A stretch of 64,000 bases of DNA from Alistipes sp. (GTDB taxonomy: Bacteria > Bacteroidota > Bacteroidia > Bacteroidales > Rikenellaceae): assembly GCA_022782405.1 (NCBI GenBank), contig JALFNK010000009.1, positions 62,001 to 126,000 on the forward strand. Direction: 5' to 3'. Of this stretch, positions 24,826-33,454 are shown piece after piece. A program made the translations under genes and the position numbers. The notes beneath the pieces are model-generated. The model did no database searches. It saw only the letters and a list, made by a program, of their open reading frames with translations, and was not told where the DNA came from. Each line of letters opens with the position of its first letter. Positions within the stretch are counted from its first letter, which is position 1.

Positions 24826-25392
24826 ATGACCGAGACGCTTCATATCAAAAATATGGTCTGCGACCGTTGTATACTGGTCGTGGGCGATGTGCTGCGCCGC
24901 TGCGGTATCGAACCCGTGCGCATCACGCTCGGCGAGGCCGTGGTGCAGGGGCCGCTCGACAAGGAGCTGTTGTCCGTGGTGCGGCAGGCGCTCGAGGCGC
25001 TTGGTTTCGAATTGCTGGAAGATCGCCGACAGGTGCTTCTCGAACAGATCAAACGGGCCGTGATCGAATGGGTCCGGGCCGGCGAAGAGCGTTCCGCGAT
25101 GCGTTTTTCGGAGTATCTCGAGCGACGGCTCGGACGCGATTACTCCGCCTTGAGCAAACTTTTTTCCGAAGCTTGCGGCACGACGCTCGAAAAGTATCTT
25201 ATCGCGCAGAAGATCGAACGTACCAAGGAGTTGCTCTCCGATCGGGAACTGACCCTGTCGGAGATTGCCGACAGGCTGGGCTATTCGAGCGTAGCCTACC
25301 TCAGCGCACAGTTCAAGCAGGTTACGGGAATGACCCCGAGCCGTTTCCGGGAACAGGAACATCCCGATCGCCGGCCGCTCGACCGAGTCTGA
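24826..25392 (+). CDS. AraC-type regulator with N-terminal HMA-like metal-binding domain
   Basis: This protein is 188 residues. The N-terminal ~65 residues resemble a heavy-metal-associated domain (MTETLHIKNMVCDRC with Cys12 and Cys15 in a CxxC motif). The C-terminal ~100 residues are an AraC double helix-turn-helix (LTLSEIADRLGYSSVAYLSAQFKQVTGMTPSRFRE). Binding of copper or a similar ion to the HMA part could set DNA binding (inference). The next gene on the same strand is a copper-type P-type ATPase, the obvious target. Confidence 0.85.
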   Translation: MTETLHIKNMVCDRCILVVGDVLRRCGIEPVRITLGEAVVQGPLDKELLSVVRQALEALGFELLEDRRQVLLEQIKRAVIEWVRAGEERSAMRFSEYLERRLGRDYSALSKLFSEACGTTLEKYLIAQKIERTKELLSDRELTLSEIADRLGYSSVAYLSAQFKQVTGMTPSRFREQEHPDRRPLDRV

Positions 25393-25456
25393 ACAGGGGC
25401 CGGAATCCTGTAAAAGAAATCCCGAATTTCGTAATAAGGAGCGTTGCGTGACGGGG

Positions 25457-25464
25457 TATCTTTG
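25457..25464 (+). promoter_or_regulatory. -7 element TATCTTTG for the P-type ATPase
   Basis: Exact consensus 23 bases before the ATG at 25488. The 65 bases between the regulator gene and this element are the likely operator region. Confidence 0.75.
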
Positions 25465-25487
25465 CCTTGGATTAAACGGAACCTTCC

Positions 25488-27944
25488 ATGAATGAAGATA
25501 CGAAACGCCTCTTCCCGGTGCTCGGCATGAGTTGTGCTGCCTGCGCCGCCCGCGTGGGCCGAAGCCTCGAGGCCTGTCCCGGGGTCCGGAATGCCGCGGT
25601 GAACTTCGCGGCGGCGACCGTGGCCGTGGAGTACGATCCGGAGCGCATCTCACCCGAAGGATTGCGGCAGCGGGTCCGCGAGGCCGGCTACGACCTGGTG
25701 ATCGACACGGCCCATGCCGCCCGGACGGCCGAACGGGAGCAGAGCCGCCTCTATCGTTCGCTGCAGCGGCGCGCCGGGGCGGCACTCGTGCTGGCCGTGC
25801 CGCTGCTTGTGATCGGCATGGGCTTCATGCACCGCACTTGGGCTCCGTGGGTTACCTGGATGCTTGCCACGCCGCTGGTCTTTCTCTTCGGACGCGGCTT
25901 CTTCGCGGGTGCCTGGCGGCAGCTGAAGCACCGCACGGCAAATATGGATACGCTGGTAGCCTTGAGCACCGGCATCGCCTACCTGTTCAGTCTTTTCAAC
26001 CTGCTTTTCCCGGAGTTCTGGCGCAGCCGCGGCATCGAACCGCATGTCTATTTCGAGGCTTCGGGGGTGGTCGTCGCCTTTGTGCTGCTGGGCCGTCTGC
26101 TCGAGGAACGGGCCAGGGGCGGCACGATGGAGGCTGTGCGCAAACTTGCCGGACTGCGGCCCGACACGGCGCTGCGCCTCGACGAAGCGGGATGTGCCAC
26201 CGAGATTCCGATCGAGGAGATCGTGCCCGACGAGATTCTTGTGGCCCGTCCCGGTGATCGCATAGCCGTCGATGGCGTCGTAACGGAGGGGGTCTCCCAT
26301 GTTGATGAGAGCATGCTCACCGGCGAGCCCGTCCCGACACTCAAGGAGCGCTCCGCAACCCTCTTTGCCGGAACGATCAACCTCGACGGCCCGCTCCGTT
26401 ATCGGGCGGTCCGGACGGGCGGCCGCACGCTCCTTGCACAGATCGTCCGCCTCGTGCAGGATGCCCAGGGAAGCCGGGCCCCGGTGCAGCGATTGGTGGA
26501 CCGTATTGCCGCGGTCTTCGTCCCTGCGATCCTGCTGCTTGCCGCAACGGCCTTTGTGTTGTGGCTGCTGTTTGATCCGGCGGACGGTTTTGCCCGGGGC
26601 ATACTGGCGGCCGTAACCGTATTGGTGATTGCCTGTCCCTGCGCATTGGGGCTCGCTACTCCGACGGCCATCATGGTAGGCATCGGCAAAGGGGCCGAAG
26701 CGGGCATTCTGATCCGGGACGCCGAAACGCTGGAGACAGCCTGCAGGATCGATACCGTGGTGCTCGACAAGACGGGAACGCTGACGGAAGGCCGGCCGGC
26801 GGTTGCCGAAATGGCCTGGGCTGCGGAAGCGGAGCAGACCGCAGGTGTGCTGCTCGCGCTCGAACGGTCTTCTGCACATCCGCTGGCTGCCGCTGTTGTC
26901 GGGGCACTCGAGGCGCAGGGCGTAGAGGTGCCTGACAGGATTCCCGAGCGCATCGAGGATCATCCCGGAACAGGCGTCTCGGGACGGTTCGACGGTGTGG
27001 AGTACCGTGTCGGGAGCCGTCGGATTCTTGAGTCCGTAGCCATCCCGGCGGATCCGAAGCTGGAACGGCTGGCGGCACAGTGGGCCGCCGGAGCCCGCAG
27101 CATCGTCTGGTTTGCCGACGAGCGGCGGGCGCTGGCCGTAATCGCCCTCGAGGACCGGCTCCGCGAAGGCTCCCGTGATGCGGTCGCCGCCCTGCACGCC
27201 CGCGGTATCGGGGTCTGGATGCTTACGGGCGATCAGGAGACTGCGGCTGCGGCCCTGGCTCGGAAAGTCGGTATCCGGAAATACCGTGCCGGGGTGCTTC
27301 CGGCCGAAAAGGAGGCCTGCATCCGGGAGCTGCAGGCCGAAGGTCGTGTCGTGGCGATGGTCGGCGACGGCATCAATGACAGCGCGGCCCTGGCCCGGGC
27401 CGACGTGGGTATCGCCATGGGATGCGGCAGCGACATTGCACTGGACGCCGCCCGTATAACGATTCTGAATTCCGATTTGAGGAAAGTCCCCGAACTGATC
27501 CGCTGCTCGGAACTCACGGTGCGTACCGTGCGTCAGAATCTGTTCTGGGCCTTCTTTTACAATGTTGTCGGCATCCCGATCGCCGCCGGTGCGCTCTATC
27601 CGTTGTGGGGAATCCGACTCGACCCGATGATCGCCGGAGCGGCCATGGCGATGAGCAGCGTGTGTGTCGTGGCCAACAGCCTGCGGCTCAAACGTCGCAG
27701 AATATCTCCGAAACCTCTGAAAATAAAATATATGAAAAAACGATTTCGTGTGGAAGGCATGATGTGCGACCACTGTCGGGCCCGTGTCGAGAAGGCCCTG
27801 AACTCCCTGCCGGGCGTCGAAGCCCGCGTAACGCTCGATCCTCCCGTCGCCGTAGTCGTCGGACCGGAAGATGCGCTGCATCCCGAAGTGCTCTGGACCA
27901 TTGTGAACGAACAGGCAGGCGATTATCGCTTGAGTGAAATGTAG
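25488..27944 (+). CDS. copA: Copper-type P1B ATPase with N- and C-terminal HMA domains
   Basis: This protein is 818 residues. An N-terminal HMA domain (GMSCAACA, Cys16/Cys19) precedes eight expected membrane helices with the CPC motif (383-385) of Cu+/Ag+ pumps. It has the actuator TGE (MLTGEPVP), the phosphorylated Asp427 in DKTGTLTEG, SSAHPL, and GDGINDSAAL. After the usual end (LRLKRRR) an in-frame second HMA domain follows (residues 749-818, GMMCDHC, Cys760/Cys763), preceded by an internal ATG at 27732 that could start a free copper chaperone. The likely role is copper efflux. The symbol follows the family and is not proven. Confidence 0.93.
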   Translation: MNEDTKRLFPVLGMSCAACAARVGRSLEACPGVRNAAVNFAAATVAVEYDPERISPEGLRQRVREAGYDLVIDTAHAARTAEREQSRLYRSLQRRAGAALVLAVPLLVIGMGFMHRTWAPWVTWMLATPLVFLFGRGFFAGAWRQLKHRTANMDTLVALSTGIAYLFSLFNLLFPEFWRSRGIEPHVYFEASGVVVAFVLLGRLLEERARGGTMEAVRKLAGLRPDTALRLDEAGCATEIPIEEIVPDEILVARPGDRIAVDGVVTEGVSHVDESMLTGEPVPTLKERSATLFAGTINLDGPLRYRAVRTGGRTLLAQIVRLVQDAQGSRAPVQRLVDRIAAVFVPAILLLAATAFVLWLLFDPADGFARGILAAVTVLVIACPCALGLATPTAIMVGIGKGAEAGILIRDAETLETACRIDTVVLDKTGTLTEGRPAVAEMAWAAEAEQTAGVLLALERSSAHPLAAAVVGALEAQGVEVPDRIPERIEDHPGTGVSGRFDGVEYRVGSRRILESVAIPADPKLERLAAQWAAGARSIVWFADERRALAVIALEDRLREGSRDAVAALHARGIGVWMLTGDQETAAAALARKVGIRKYRAGVLPAEKEACIRELQAEGRVVAMVGDGINDSAALARADVGIAMGCGSDIALDAARITILNSDLRKVPELIRCSELTVRTVRQNLFWAFFYNVVGIPIAAGALYPLWGIRLDPMIAGAAMAMSSVCVVANSLRLKRRRISPKPLKIKYMKKRFRVEGMMCDHCRARVEKALNSLPGVEARVTLDPPVAVVVGPEDALHPEVLWTIVNEQAGDYRLSEM

Positions 27945-27965
27945 ACCCGGAAACTATCCTGAAAA

Positions 27966-28009
27966 CAACGGGTCCAGGCAGTCGAAGATTCGATGACCTG
28001 GACCCGTTG
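27966..28009 (-). terminator. Terminator of ssrA, possibly shared with the ATPase gene
   Basis: A perfect 13-bp inverted repeat (CAACGGGTCCAGG at 27966-27978 and its complement at 27997-28009) is followed on the minus strand by TTTTC. It lies between the convergent ATPase and tmRNA genes. Confidence 0.85.
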
Positions 28010-28018
28010 CTTTCGGTG

Positions 28019-28419
28019 TGGAGGTGGCGGGAGTCGAACCCGCGTCCAAACAGGGAGCCCAAAAGCTTTCTACACGCTTATCCGCCGTTTGATCCTTCTA
28101 TCCGGGTCTGGCAGGCGGCAACCTAACCCGGATCCCAGTCCCTTGAATTTCGCGCACCGGCCGGGACCCTCCGGCACGCTATCTCTAAATGAATGATACC
28201 CCGTATGAAGAGCCGTTAAAGAGCGGAACGTCCCTTCGGGATACTCGTCTCCGAGGCGCCTTGGCTCCGGGGATTAAGCTAATTTTCCTTGAAAATTAGG
28301 CAGCGAGTGCGTAGCTGTTATTGCCATTTGATTTTCGAGCGTCGGGATTTACGAGCCGCCGCACAGCGCTCGACGTGCTTACAATCAAACCCTGCCTGCT
28401 GTCAAAACCGGGCACCCCC
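28019..28419 (-). ncRNA. ssrA: Transfer-messenger RNA (tmRNA)
   Basis: The minus strand carries a 401-base tmRNA. The 5' end GGGGGTG pairs with CACCTCC plus discriminator A at the 3' end, and the 3' domain has a tRNA-like T arm (GCGGGTTCGACTCCCGC). The tag reading frame encodes GNNSYALAA and stops with TAA at 28296-28298. The YALAA ending matches Bacteroidota tags. Hairpins typical of tmRNA pseudoknots are seen at 28220-28290. CCA is not encoded. It rescues stalled ribosomes with SmpB. Confidence 0.95.
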
Positions 28420-28453
28420 AGTTTTTTCGGGGCAAAGCGACCGAAAACCGGGA

Positions 28454-28461
28454 CAAATATA
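28454..28461 (-). promoter_or_regulatory. -7 element TATATTTG for ssrA
   Basis: Consensus on the minus strand, 34 bases before the mature tmRNA 5' end, implying a short precursor leader removed by RNase P. Confidence 0.6.
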
Positions 28462-28651
28462 ATGTATCCCCCGTAGAAAAGCAAATTTTTCCCTTCGCAT
28501 GCGCGTCGGCATGCGGCGACTGCGCACTGCCTCGGCCATTTCGGACGGCCCGCAGTCCGGCAGCAAGACAAGGCCCGCCGGGAAAAATGACCTGCGGAGG
28601 TGATTTCTCGGTTTTTTTGCTTCGGGAAGCGGGCCGAACACGATTTTTTCG

Positions 28652-28659
28652 TATCTTTG
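28652..28659 (+). promoter_or_regulatory. -7 element TATCTTTG for the FtsE-like gene
   Basis: Exact consensus, 22 bases before the ATG at 28682. Confidence 0.75.
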
Positions 28660-28681
28660 TTAGCTGTAAAACAATCGACGC

Positions 28682-29422
28682 ATGATGAACGACAACTATG
28701 TGGTCGAACTCCGCAACGCGACCATCTACCATACCGACGCTCCATTCGGCCGCAACTCCGCCGAGAAGTATATCCGCGAAGGCGAGATGGTCCTCTCGGA
28801 GGTCGATCTCACGGTGTCGCCCGGAGAATTCGTCTATCTGATCGGCCGGGTCGGCAGCGGCAAGAGCTCGCTGCTCAAGACCCTCTATGCCGAGGTTCCG
28901 CTACTTGCGGGCAGCGGGCGGGTCGCCGGCTTCGATCTGCGCGGCCTGCGCCGCAAGCAGATCCCCTATCTGCGCCGTCGTATCGGCATCGTCTTCCAGG
29001 ACTATCAGCTGCTCACCGACCGCAACGTCTTTATGAACCTCTATTATGTGCTCAAGGCTACGGGGTGGCGGCGCGAGCAGGAGATCCGCGAACGGATCGA
29101 CAAGGTGTTGGAGGTCGTGCAGCTCGAGAAGAAGAGCTACAAGATGCCCTTCGAACTCTCGGGCGGCGAGCAGCAGCGTCTGGTCATTGCCCGGGCCCTG
29201 CTCAACGAGCCGGATGTCCTGTTGGCCGACGAGCCGACGGGCAACCTTGATCCGCTGACGGCCGACGGCATCATGCAGCTTTTCCGGCAGATCACAGCGC
29301 GCGGCTGCGCCGTGGTGATGTCCACGCACAACACGTCGCTGATTGAGAACTACCCTGCCCGGGCCATCCTTTTCGCACAGGGTAAGATCCGGGAAATCGA
29401 CCTCAAGGCCGAACTGGAATAA
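28682..29422 (+). CDS. ftsE: FtsE-like cell-division ABC ATPase
   Basis: This ABC ATPase is 246 residues with Walker [11 protein letters not shown]-loop VFQDYQLL, signature [16 protein letters not shown], Walker [11 protein letters not shown] and switch His (STHN). The sequence matches the FtsE/LolD branch. In Bacteroidota the FtsE homologue is usually encoded apart from FtsX, as here. With FtsX it drives peptidoglycan hydrolases at division. A second ATG at 28685 is an equal start candidate. An N-terminal extension compared with E. coli FtsE is typical of the phylum. Confidence 0.85.
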   Translation: MMNDNYVVELRNATIYHTDAPFGRNSAEKYIREGEMVLSEVDLTVSPGEFVYLIGRVGSGKSSLLKTLYAEVPLLAGSGRVAGFDLRGLRRKQIPYLRRRIGIVFQDYQLLTDRNVFMNLYYVLKATGWRREQEIRERIDKVLEVVQLEKKSYKMPFELSGGEQQRLVIARALLNEPDVLLADEPTGNLDPLTADGIMQLFRQITARGCAVVMSTHNTSLIENYPARAILFAQGKIREIDLKAELE

Positions 29423-29446
29423 GTTGTTTTATCCGGAAAAAAACCG

Positions 29447-29454
29447 TATATTTG
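29447..29454 (+). promoter_or_regulatory. gyrB promoter (TTG-N20-TATATTTG)
   Basis: TTG at 29424-29426, a 20-base spacer and TATATTTG fit the Bacteroidota promoter. The ATG follows 21 bases later. Confidence 0.8.
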
Positions 29455-29466
29455 TACGTTATTTAA

Positions 29467-31431
<1,965 letters not shown>

Positions 31432-31442
31432 ACGGAATCTAC

Positions 31443-31490
31443 GGAGGGTTGTCCTGTTTCCCGCAAGGGACCGAGACAACCCTCCTTTTT
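31443..31490 (+). terminator. Terminator after gyrB
   Basis: GGAGGGTTGTC (31443-31453) pairs with GACAACCCTCC (31475-31485), followed by five Ts. Confidence 0.92.
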
Positions 31491-31527
31491 ATCCATATAC
31501 CTTGCGAACCACCTAAAAATTACCGAT

Positions 31528-32148
31528 ATGAAAGTTACCGTAATCGGCGTCGCCGGAGGTACCGGCTCGGGGAAATCGACGCTCGTCAAACGGCTCCAGG
31601 AGGCCTTCGAAGGCGATGATGTCGCCACGCTGTGCCACGACTATTACTACAAGGCCCATCCCGAACTGACCTATGAGGAGCGCACGAAGCTCAACTATGA
31701 CCATCCGCAGGCCTTCGACACGCAGATGATGGTGGAGCATATCAAGGCGCTCAAGGAGAACGTGCCGATCGAACATCCCGTCTACTCCTTCGTCGATCAC
31801 AACCGGACCGCGGAAACCGTGCTCGTGAAACCTTCGAAGGTGATTATCGTGGACGGTATCCTGATCTTCGAGAACAAGGAGCTGCGCGACCTGATGGATA
31901 TCAAGGTCTATGTCGATACGGACGCCGACATTCGTCTGGCGCGGCGTATTCTGCGCGATGTCTGCGACCGCGGCCGTACGATGCAGTCGGTCATCACGCA
32001 ATATACCACGACGGTCAAGCCCATGCACGAGGAGTTTGTCGAGCCTTCGAAGAAGTATGCCGATGTCATCATTCCCGAGGGCGGTTTCAACTCCGTGGCC
32101 GTGGCAATGCTTATCCAGAGCATCCGTTCGCTCATCGACAGCGAATAG
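31528..32148 (+). CDS. udk: Uridine kinase
   Basis: At 206 residues it is the usual length. It has P-loop GGTGSGKST, the HDYYYK substrate motif, NYDHPQAFD, and the RRILRDVCDRGRTMQSVITQY lid. It phosphorylates uridine and cytidine in pyrimidine salvage. The ATG directly precedes the first beta strand (MKVTVIGVAGG). It is bounded by terminators on both sides. Confidence 0.95.
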   Translation: MKVTVIGVAGGTGSGKSTLVKRLQEAFEGDDVATLCHDYYYKAHPELTYEERTKLNYDHPQAFDTQMMVEHIKALKENVPIEHPVYSFVDHNRTAETVLVKPSKVIIVDGILIFENKELRDLMDIKVYVDTDADIRLARRILRDVCDRGRTMQSVITQYTTTVKPMHEEFVEPSKKYADVIIPEGGFNSVAVAMLIQSIRSLIDSE

Positions 32149-32170
32149 TACGGGAAAGATATCAAGCCAT

Positions 32171-32210
32171 GAAAATCCGGCGCACGATTTGGTCGTGTCG
32201 CCGGATTTTC
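32171..32210 (+). terminator. Terminator after udk
   Basis: A perfect 12-bp stem GAAAATCCGGCG/CGCCGGATTTTC is topped by an inner CACGA/TCGTG helix. The loop TTTGG also contains a possible -33 element of the next promoter. Confidence 0.85.
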
Positions 32211-32211
32211 C

Positions 32212-32219
32212 TATCTTCG
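32212..32219 (+). promoter_or_regulatory. Candidate promoter of the lysO pair (TTG-N20-TATCTTCG)
   Basis: The -7 element deviates from TAnnTTTG by one base (TATCTTCG). A TTG lies 20 bases upstream inside the udk terminator loop. It is the only candidate before the lysO genes and implies a leader of about 250 bases. Confidence 0.5.
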
Positions 32220-32476
32220 TCACCCGAAACAAAACCCGATTATTGACATGCGTTTTTCCGGCGGACATATCTATACGGGACCCAGGTGCGTTGTGGCACG
32301 CGCTTTCCGCGTTCATGTCCACTGGTTCAGCGGATTCATCTGATACCGGCGCCATCATGTGGCGGGCGGAGCACAGGCTCTGCATTTCTCCTTGTTTTCA
32401 TCACATGTTTTATACGAACCGACCGGATTTCGATTCCGTCGGATGATTCCGTATCGGTTCACAATGTCGGAATGAG
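32220..32476 (+). other. Long structured leader region upstream of the split lysO genes
   Basis: 257 bases without a convincing protein. Several hairpins can be drawn: GGACAT (32263-32268) with ATGTCC (32315-32320); CGCCA/TGGCG (32350-32364); and GAACCGA (32416-32422) with TCGGTTC (32454-32460), enclosing a second CCGA/TCGG helix. It does not match the conserved core of the lysine riboswitch that I know. It may be a regulatory leader. Confidence 0.45.
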
Positions 32477-32755
32477 ATGTTTCGCATATTCTTTATCCTG
32501 CTCACCGGTGTAGGAGCCGGCTATCTGCTGCGCCATACCCGGGTCGAACGCCATGCGCAACGAGGTGTTCGCATCACGATCTGTACCTTGCTCTTTGTCT
32601 TCGGAGCATCGATCGGTGCGGATCACGAAATGCTCCGCAATCTGGCCTTTTTGGGGCGCCAGGCAACGGTCATCGCCCTGTTGAGTGTTGTCGGAAGCCT
32701 GCTTGCTGGCTTTGCCGCCCAGCGGCTGCTGTTCAGAAAGGAGGTGAAGCGATGA
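32477..32755 (+). CDS. LysO-type lysine exporter, N-terminal subunit
   Basis: This 92-residue membrane protein has about three helices (IFFILLTGVGAGYLL, VRITICTLLFVFGASIG, ATVIALLSVVGSLLAGFAA). It corresponds to the N-terminal domain (DUF340-like) of LysO, which in E. coli is one 299-residue protein exporting lysine. Its stop overlaps the start of the next gene by four bases, so the two halves are translated together. Export of lysine or a toxic analogue is the expected role. Confidence 0.8.
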   Translation: MFRIFFILLTGVGAGYLLRHTRVERHAQRGVRITICTLLFVFGASIGADHEMLRNLAFLGRQATVIALLSVVGSLLAGFAAQRLLFRKEVKR

Positions 32756-33384
32756 AAGAGAACCTGCTCCTGTTTGCCTGTTTTTTTGCGGGTATCCTCC
32801 TGGGAAATCTCGATGCGGTACCGCAATTGATTATTACTCCGCAACTTCCGTCGCTGCTGCTCATGCTGCTGGTCCTGCAGGTGGGCCTCGGGTTCGGCGC
32901 TGATGCCGGACTTCGGGATACGATCCGTTCACTACGGCCGAGTATGGTGTTGCTGCCCCTCTTTACGATTTGTGGTACGCTGCTCTTTGCCGCGCTCGGC
33001 GCCCTGGTTCCCGGATCGCGAAGCCTCACGGAGTGTCTTGCCGTAGGAAGCGGTTTCGGCTATTACTCGCTCTCCTCGGTCCTTATTGCCGATCTCTATG
33101 TGCCGCACCTTGGCCCGCAGGCCGCCGCGGAACTGGCGGCCGTGGCGCTGCTGGCCAATGTCATCCGCGAGATGTGTACACTTTTCGGACTGCCGCTTTT
33201 CGCCCGTTGGTGCGGGCGTCTGGCGCCGATCTCGGCAGCAGGTATCAACTCGATGGATGTCTGCCTTCCGGGAATCGTCCGTTATGTGGCGGACGGATTC
33301 CGGCTCGTCCCGATGGCGATTCTTCACGGACTGGTCCTCGAAGTGAGCGTTCCGATTCTGATCGGAATCTTCAGTAAACTGTGA
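32752..33384 (+). CDS. LysO-type lysine exporter, C-terminal subunit
   Basis: This 210-residue integral membrane protein has about six helices. It has the LysO-type motifs AVGSGFGYYSLSSVLI and ANVIREMCTLFGLPL and SAAGINSMDVCLPGIV. It matches the large C-terminal part of LysO. The ATGA overlap with the preceding small gene (32752-32755) indicates a two-subunit exporter made by gene splitting, as in other Bacteroidota. A strong terminator follows. Confidence 0.85.
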   Translation: MKENLLLFACFFAGILLGNLDAVPQLIITPQLPSLLLMLLVLQVGLGFGADAGLRDTIRSLRPSMVLLPLFTICGTLLFAALGALVPGSRSLTECLAVGSGFGYYSLSSVLIADLYVPHLGPQAAAELAAVALLANVIREMCTLFGLPLFARWCGRLAPISAAGINSMDVCLPGIVRYVADGFRLVPMAILHGLVLEVSVPILIGIFSKL

Positions 33385-33402
33385 CAGTCTGATAAATAAA
33401 GC

Positions 33403-33437
33403 AAGCCCCCGGCGATTTTCGTGCGCCGGGGGCTTTT
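33403..33437. terminator. Bidirectional terminator between lysO and mutS
   Basis: A 12-bp stem AAGCCCCCGGCG (33403-33414) pairs with CGCCGGGGGCTT (33424-33435), followed by T-runs on plus and A-rich sequence before it for minus. Confidence 0.9.
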
Positions 33438-33454
33438 CGGTTTTCGGGCCCGTG

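Noticed and set aside
23719..25785. 688-codon minus-strand frame across rho end, nuclease, regulator and ATPase start
   Set aside because: Crosses four genes on the other strand, several terminators and promoters; arginine/proline-rich composition typical of shadows.
32220..32476. Lysine, TPP or cobalamin riboswitch before lysO
   Set aside because: Conserved core sequences of these riboswitches as I know them are not present; only generic hairpins were found.
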